Positions 59,101-64,000 of a stretch of 64,000 nt of DNA are shown piece after piece. Within the stretch, counting starts at the first letter, position 1; every line of letters starts with the position of its first letter. Where the stretch lies: contig OU744453.1 of the NCBI GenBank assembly GCA_916610825.1, positions 12,729,826 through 12,793,825 of the forward strand. The letters run 5' to 3'. Origin of the DNA: Haliclystus octoradiatus (taxonomy: Eukaryota > Cnidaria > Staurozoa > Stauromedusae > Haliclystidae). Made by a program: the position numbers and the translations under genes. The notes under the pieces were generated by a model. The model ran no database searches, was not told the origin of the DNA, and saw nothing but the letters and a program-made list of their open reading frames with translations.

Positions 59101-62100
59101 TTTTTAGAGGATTCAAGACTTTCAATGACCAGCAACTTTTATATTGCTTTTGTTATTGGTATTGTAGAAGGAAAGCTCAGGCTCAAAAAATGCGAAAGAC
59201 TGCTGTGTGATATCATAAAATCGAATCTGGATTAGTTTTTTTTAAGAATGCTGGTCGCTTTAAGACTTTTACACTATTGTACAATACTTTTAACCTAGTA
59301 ATGTAGGAACACTTTATGATGTTAGTAGTTATGCTTCAACCAAGTTATGCAATTAGTCTATTTCTATGCTATCAGTATACTGCTCAATACGATAAGGACC
59401 TCGGATGGCAATGGCTGCAGACATTTTTTGAAAACAAGAATTGCTGCAGACTTTCAATATTTCAGAATTTAAAATTGTTGTTTTGACTTTTCTGGATTAA
59501 CGACTGATATATTCTAAGCATATTCCATTCAATGTAATTCTTGCTAAAAAATTATGTCCTTTCTGAACTTCAGTAACTTTAACAATTTCCAAGGACTCTT
59601 GAAGAAAAGATTTGGTTGCAGGCACAAATATACTATGGAGACCATTGATAACATGGATGACTGAGATTTTAGATTAAATTGACATTTCTCATTGAAATAA
59701 TGGGATATTGGAGTTGTTTGTTTTGATAATTACCAGTTTTTGTTTTACTTTAGACCATCTGTTGAAGAAGCTCAAACTCCAACAACACCACTTGCCATTC
59801 CTAAAGATAAAATGATGATGCCAAAGTATGTTATTGATATCAAAGTAATGTAGTCTGTAATTTTATTTGTGACAAAACATTAGTTGAGCTTTCAGTGATG
59901 GTATAAAAACTGTATGATGAGTCCATTGCTCAAAAGTCTAAGTAATAGATCTATATATACCGTCTTATCTTCGAGTTAATGTTAATAATATAGTATATGT
60001 ATAGGAACCCAACAGCATGACTATGAATTATAAACTAAAAAAATACAGTAGATAAAATCATGCTAGATTTATACCCTTAAGTAAGCTGATGTTTGGTAAA
60101 GAAACAAACAGACTCTAATAATTTAGTTGATAGTCTCAATTATCCATTGTTATGTGGAGATGTTTCAAATACTTTCATGTGATCCCTTTTTAATTAAGAT
60201 CTTATTTAGATATTACCTGAACATGAGTTATTTTACGTACAACACCCTTTTGAACAAAAACTATGCTGGTTAACTGCTTTCTCTCAATTGGTGAACATTT
60301 TTATGTTTTTATTGCCCTCAATACAAACAGAACTGTTTTGTATCTAATTTTTGTACTCAATTATAATGGTACTTTGCTTTGTAAAGTTTCTAAATGTTAA
60401 TTAATTTTTCATTGTAGGAAATGTGGGGGTCGTAGAAAAATGAGTATGACGAAAGGGTATGTTTTTACATTATATTAAGCGTGATCATTGGATTAGACTG
60501 TAAATGGGATATGCCCCATTGCCCCAGTCCAGTAAGCCAAACCTTTTGATGATGAATATTATTTTCTCCCATGCAGGAAACGTCCAAGACTATCAAGTTG
60601 TTCATCTGAGCCTCTTTCTCCTGATGTTGATGTGATGAGTACTCAAGCAACAACACCTGTACTTAGCTTGTCATCTGGTTGTATTGAAATGCCCTCTAAA
60701 TCAAAGTCTCTAAAAAGAGACAAATGTAGTATTACGAATGGTTTTAATATTGATAAACATCGCACAGCACCTCTTGCCAAACGATTGAAGCAAGAATCTC
60801 TGGAACAACTTACAGCAACATCAACAGGTAGTCCAACACCTCCTTCTACTCCTGGTCAATTGAGTCCGACAGCAAGAGTTCTTTCGATTCAGACAGATCT
60901 GTTGGTAACGCGTAATGATATGCATTCTGCAGTTTCACCCTTTGCCAATAGCATTCTTTCTCACACATCACCGTTATCTGCCGTTGATGGCAGGAAGGCA
61001 TCTATCAGTGGTCTGCTACAGTTGGCAGAGCAATCTGATAGTAGTTGTGGTTCACTAAATAACAGTCCACTACCTTTACGGAAAATTTCAACTTCTGGAT
61101 GTTCGACAAGTGAAGAGAAAATTGGTGATTGTGGCAGGAATGAGATGGATCCATCTATTGCAAAAGAGTTTATTCAACCATCGTGTTCATTGCTAAGCGC
61201 AAAATTATCGAAACAGAGACCTTATTATGGTTCGCTGAAAAAGGTGAGTATACCTATATCAGATATGAGAATAATCCTTTTTTGATTAAATTCAAAACTG
61301 TTACACCCTTGAAGATCTAAACATTTTCCAAATGAAATCCAAAATTTCCATTGAATTTTTAATTCAATTTCAGAAAGTTCTATGTGAATTACAGAAATTT
61401 TCGAATGAATTTCAGACAGATAATTTCTTTACATGCAACCGCCGGTTTCGTGCGTATCTGTCATTCATAAAGTTGTAAACTACCAGAATTGTAAATCCGT
61501 GGAATGGTTTACCTGAATCTGTTGTAGGCTATCGTCATCTAGATATTTGTTGTTTAGCCTAACTGTAGACTCAAGTTGTTAGATTTATCTGTAAATGTTT
61601 TACAAAATGCATCATGTAAGTGCTTTTATTTACAGCCATTACTGCCAAACTCATTTCATTAATACAAATTAAATTCACAAATAATATGATACGTTTCTTT
61701 CTTTTTTTCTTTAATTAGAAATGGCTTCATAAAATGTATTATAACACTTGCGCCATTGGTCAAGATAATGACATTGACAAATCTCCTGCCATCAGTCTGT
61801 CTGCGCTCATGTCTAACTCACTTCTGTATGCCAAAAAGATGTTTTCGCAACCATCCTCAGTCATCAATGGATCACTTAGTAAGTAATGTCACTGTTGAAA
61901 ACTTAAAATACGGTCTCTTGTCATTAAAATAATGAAAATAATTTTTAAAATTTGGAATTGTCGTTGTTACATAATCTGACTTGTCAAGGTATTTCCCTTG
62001 AAATTCAAGGAAAAGGCAACAAAATATCTCACCACTGTTCCAATTCTGACGGTTCAAATGATTTTGCAACATATTTGATTTCAAAATTTCACAAAACTTT

Positions 62101-63813
62101 AGGAATTACTTTCTGGAAATTTAAAAATATGCAAAGATCTTGATCTGAATCTAAATAATTTAAAATCAGTGTTCTAGGCAATATAAAAACGGTCCAGTAT
62201 TTATAAACCTATCACTGTCCAGTGTAACATTATAAGATTTATGCATCTCGAAAGTTAATTAGAGCTGCAAGTATTTCATAATTATTGCTTACCCTCTCCG
62301 CATTCAATTGCAAATTAATTGACGCTTTTTTCTTTGTATTAGGCCGTTTGCCATTAAAGAAGCGGAGGCTAAAGGCGGCAGTTGCTGATATGATGGAACC
62401 TGAATCTGACTCAAATGACTATCCATCTACATCAAGTGGGCGGCTTGATAAGTATAAACCAGATAGACCTAGACTATCGCTGTCATCATTCCTTTTGTCG
62501 TCATCTGCATCATCAAGGCAGCAAGCCAAACAAGCAGCAACACGTGAAAGATCAGAGTTCTCAGTTTCATTTGAAGAAGATGAAAAAAGGGATGAAACTT
62601 CACAAGATACACCAGCTTTCTCTTCAATATCGACTGAAACTGCAGCCAGTGTTAGCTCTTCAGTAACAGCAGAATTAACTGAGTCTAAAGATTTACCTGA
62701 ATCTACTCTGACTATATCTGAGCCTGGAGACTCTCAAGTTAAATCATTAAGTTCGGAAACAGAAGTTGTTAGCAGTGCACTCTCTGTGATTTCAAGTCCT
62801 TCTGTAAATTCTTATGCGATCCCATCTGCCGATGACACAAATGACAATATCGAATCTTCTCCTATTGATATAGTCAGTAATGATGTAGTAACAAGTGTTA
62901 CGGTTGAACAATCTACTTATCAATGCACACCATCATCTAGTCAACTAGAATCACAAGCAATTCCTACAATGTCTAACGAGTCTGATCTTACGAGTTCTGG
63001 TTATTCAATATCTACAACGCCACTTGAAGGTCACAGAGAAAATGTTGAACGTCGTGATTCTGTTTCTTCGACATCCAGTGAACGCTCAGACATTCCTGGG
63101 ATGGTGAATACCTCTGGTGGGAAGAAAAAGGTATGTTTATAATGGATATACTGGATTGTATAAAGTGCTAGGCGAGTGACCCTACATATATTCTGGATTG
63201 CCTAAGAAGGTGGTAGATCATTTCCACATGTTCGCAACTATGTTTATTGCTACTTCCCAACTTGTTTTGCAAAGTTTAAGTCCAGTTGTCTGGTTCCTAT
63301 CACTGTATTAATCAAATCAGTGACTTTTTGGCAATACTTTACTCTCTTGTGCATGGCCAATTACAGATATATATAAATTACTCAGTAGACATCTTTTTGA
63401 ATCGTATTGTTTTTTTTTTTTATAGATGTCCCTCAGTGAATACCGTAATAGACAGCGTACTAAACCGATACCATCAACCCCTTCACCGACGGTGACACCG
63501 TTGTCAAAATCGACTGGCCAACCATTTTCAAATGAGCAAGTAGCTTCATTATCATCACTTACACAAACACCAACATCTTCCTTCGATCATAACAATACCT
63601 GGTCTGCTCAAGCTGATTCTTTGTTAACACCTAGAACATTGTCTCTGAGTAGTAGCTTTTCATCTGGACAACAATCAAAAGTAACATCACTGTCATCCGC
63701 TGCTGCTAGTTCAAGTTTAGCAGAATCATCATCAGTAAGCTCAAGCCCTATGTTCGAACCTGTTAGTCCTACCAACGATGATGATCATTTTGTGAGCACA
63801 ACTCAGACACATG
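50113..63813 (+). CDS. KMT2E: KMT2E (MLL5)-like chromatin regulator, 22 coding exons, 3' end outside window
   Basis: KMT2E proteins read H3K4me3 with a PHD finger and carry a SET domain thought to be inactive. Coding exons: 50197-50273, 50776-50893, 51528-51649, 51907-51954, 52139-52219, 52338-52396, 52893-53029, 53596-53698, 54469-54517, 54923-55001, 55550-55624, 55717-55770, 55851-55897, 57623-57740, 58235-58504, 58903-59081, 59754-59825, 60418-60456, 60577-61243, 61719-61878, 62343-63130, 63426-63813. All have AG/GT borders and consistent phase, giving at least 1243 residues (human about 1858). The first exon starts at 50113 after TTTCAG. An in-frame TAA at 50179 precedes the ATG at 50197, which supports that start. 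PHD plus SET excludes SETD5, which lacks the PHD finger. The last exon ends in phase 1, so the C-terminus lies beyond the edge. Confidence 0.92.
50366..50645. repeat. Intronic repeat family 2, copy in intron 1
   Basis: Words such as TTCAGCCTTCTGGAATCC, GTTGATGTTTGATCAACAAA and AAAAATATCAATTTTCTGCT recur at 52604-52792. Related fragments lie near 53105-53165, 55120-55256 and 56345-56400. The ends carry inverted versions of AGGAATCCTGCAATCCTAGA, so it is probably a MITE of about 180 bp. Confidence 0.7.
50776..51649 (+). CDS. KMT2E: KMT2E exons 2-3: HCF-1-binding motif
   Basis: The exon 2/3 junction reads NVIPYP then [13 protein letters not shown] (residues about 60-78). This matches human KMT2E LPYADHNYGARPPPTPP. 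DHNY is an HCF-1-binding motif of the (D/E)HxY type, by which the human protein recruits the host-cell-factor coactivator to E2F targets. Its survival in a diverged protein implies the partnership is retained. An acidic stretch then leads into the PHD finger. Phase 0 at the junction is fixed by this match. Confidence 0.9.
50911..51093. mobile_element. MITE family 1, copy D, in KMT2E intron 2
   Basis: 183 bp flanked by TA on both sides, ends CAGTCAAACCTG and, read inward from the right, CAGAGGAACATG. It starts 17 nt after the splice donor at 50894, so the intron 5' end is almost entirely transposon. Confidence 0.87.
51907..52396 (+). CDS. KMT2E: KMT2E exons 4-6: PHD finger
   Basis: Together with the end of exon 3 these give residues about 104-149 with the C4HC3 zinc ligands C104, C106, C118, C121, H126, C129, C143 and C146. 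The core [12 protein letters not shown] is nearly identical to human. Trp124 and the Asp residues of HDDGYM occupy positions used by human KMT2E to hold trimethyl-lysine 4 of histone H3, so reader activity is likely kept. Exon 6 continues into a basic segment ([10 protein letters not shown]). Introns here are 130-250 bp. Confidence 0.92.
52604..52792. repeat. Intronic repeat family 2, copy in intron 6
   Basis: Same unit as at 50366-50645, here fairly complete: CTGACAAAATGTTTAGCC, GTTGATGTCTGACCAATAAA, AAAAATATCAATTTTCTCCT, then TTTCAGGATTCCTACATTTG. Confidence 0.7.
54469..58504 (+). CDS. KMT2E: KMT2E exons 9-15: SET domain
   Basis: Exons 9-15 cover residues about 249-479, with the SET fold from about 300 to 440. 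Exon 14 gives [18 protein letters not shown] (residues 367-384). The usual NHSC cofactor-binding signature is replaced by RRSC, exactly as in the vertebrate KMT2E/SETD5 branch (RFIRRSC). Near 414-420 EIVISFE stands where active enzymes have a catalytic ELxYDY tyrosine. Both points argue for a non-catalytic SET domain. ECACG at 431-435, with later Cys residues, resembles the post-SET remnant. Exon 13 is the least conserved part. Intron 13 (55898-57622) carries a 777-bp hAT element. Confidence 0.9.
54530..54831. mobile_element. Palindromic MITE with 9-bp target repeat, KMT2E intron 9
   Basis: A perfect 9-bp direct repeat, AGTATTTCT, lies at 54521-54529 and 54832-54840. The two halves are inverted copies of each other: GCAGACCCAAATCTTTT, GGGTCTGTGTAATATT and CCATTGTTTGTC in both directions. 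The 302-bp element folds as a near-complete hairpin. A 9-bp duplication suggests a Mutator-like source. The left target copy begins at intron position +4, inside the donor context. Confidence 0.9.
55120..55256. repeat. Intronic repeat family 2 fragment in intron 10
   Basis: Contains TTTTTTGTTGAGGTTTGGCC, CCAGCCTTCTGGGATGTAGG and ATTCTCACTTTTGTTGG, matching family 2. It is flanked by TATAAATAGAGGTCACCTTT and CTATATAGAGACCACCCTGT, so it may sit inside a decayed second element. Confidence 0.55.
56567..57343. mobile_element. Non-autonomous hAT element in KMT2E intron 13
   Basis: A perfect 8-bp direct repeat, TCTATGAT, lies at 56559-56566 and 57344-57351. The ends are inverted: TAGGGATGCACCAAAAT and TAGGGATGCACCGAAAT. 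Next to the ends are CGGCC/GCCGAA-rich words. The 777-bp interior has no transposase. These termini are typical of a widespread animal hAT group. Confidence 0.93.
58903..63813 (+). CDS. KMT2E: KMT2E exons 16-22: C-terminal region
   Basis: Short motifs anchor otherwise Ser/Thr-rich sequence to human KMT2[21 protein letters not shown] in exon 16 matches the REERK...LEKREKR coiled coil. RRKMS with [17 protein letters not shown] across exons 18-19 matches the RRRHRTVSMCSD...SPDIEV block. KWLH in exon 20 matches KRWLK. PLKKRRL in exon 21 matches PLKKRRF. The exon 21/22 junction KKK then [11 protein letters not shown] matches KKKVSLLEYRKRQR. Exon 22 ends TQTHG, like human AQAHGK. Most of the length is low-complexity and probably disordered. 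Confidence 0.88.
59168..59210 (+). CDS. KMT2E: Possible alternative terminal exon of KMT2E
   Basis: After the acceptor TATTGTAG, joining exon 16 in phase gives [14 protein letters not shown] and then TGA at 59208. The added residues are basic and prolong the charged coiled coil. The product, about 553 residues, would keep the PHD and SET domains only, similar in plan to the short human MLL5-beta form. No clear poly(A) signal follows nearby, so it may equally be a cryptic site. Confidence 0.3.
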
Positions 63814-64000
63814 GTAAGATATTATTCAAAACCATGCAGACATTATCAATGTTGTTGTTTCAGCTTAGTATTTGTACTCTTCTGCCAGAGCAACACGGTA
63901 CTATTTATACTGATTGATCATATTGATGTTAAAAATATATATTTTGTTCATCCTTCAGTGTGCGAATTATATTTCTTGAAATACTGTAGATAGTGTCATC

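Noticed and set aside
61872-62143. Short frames in KMT2E intron 20
   Set aside because: They fall between well-defined exons with matched phases and show no similarity to the family.

Overview
The window is nuclear DNA of an invertebrate animal. It is AT-rich, its genes are split by many GT-AG introns, and mobile DNA dominates. The KMT2E-like protein keeps the landmark motifs but its SET domain is strongly diverged, and two small mitochondrial genes appear to share one transcript. Both fit a fast-evolving lineage with operons, such as a tunicate. That placement is an inference; nothing here names the species.

Three genes are recognised. (1) On the minus strand, UQCC5 (SMIM4) has exon 1 at 23162-23273 and exon 2 at 6733-6815. 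The joined product is 64 residues and the intron is 16.3 kb. (2) Starting 49 nt after the UQCC5 stop, on the same strand, is the first exon of UQCC6 (C12orf73/BRAWNIN), 6576-6683. Its second exon was not found. Both are microproteins needed for respiratory complex III assembly, so a bicistronic unit makes functional sense. (3) On the plus strand, a KMT2E (MLL5) orthologue runs from 50113 off the right edge. It has 22 phase-consistent coding exons, giving at least 1243 residues with an HCF-1-binding motif, a PHD finger, a degenerate SET domain and several conserved C-terminal motifs.

Layout. 1-6.5 kb: palindromic TTCATGAAC arrays, a GC-rich duplicated unit, and uncertain minus-strand exons. 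6.6-23.3 kb: UQCC6/UQCC5. The UQCC5 intron holds a broken BED-type hAT transposase (8.3-11.3 kb), an 870-bp foldback repeat, a LINE reverse transcriptase fragment, and a broken DIRS-type retrotransposon with gag, RT and RNase H remnants (15.5-19.7 kb). 23.4-31.7 kb: a pair of ~0.7-kb inverted repeats enclosing a hAT element (8-bp target duplication) that contains a second hAT element (its own 8-bp duplication). 32-35 kb: weak gene candidates only. 35.36-48.16 kb: a 12.8-kb composite element bounded by inverted GTCGAAAA-rich ends and a 9-bp direct repeat. It carries a minus-strand multi-pass membrane-protein frame, a separate 1.94-kb element with a 6-bp duplication, an ~18-unit satellite and a GTGCAC repeat array. 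49.6-64 kb: KMT2E, with three non-autonomous DNA transposons in its introns, two of them within 20 nt of a splice donor.

Exon calls rest on GT-AG sites, phase continuity and recalled family motifs. No alignment or database search was run.
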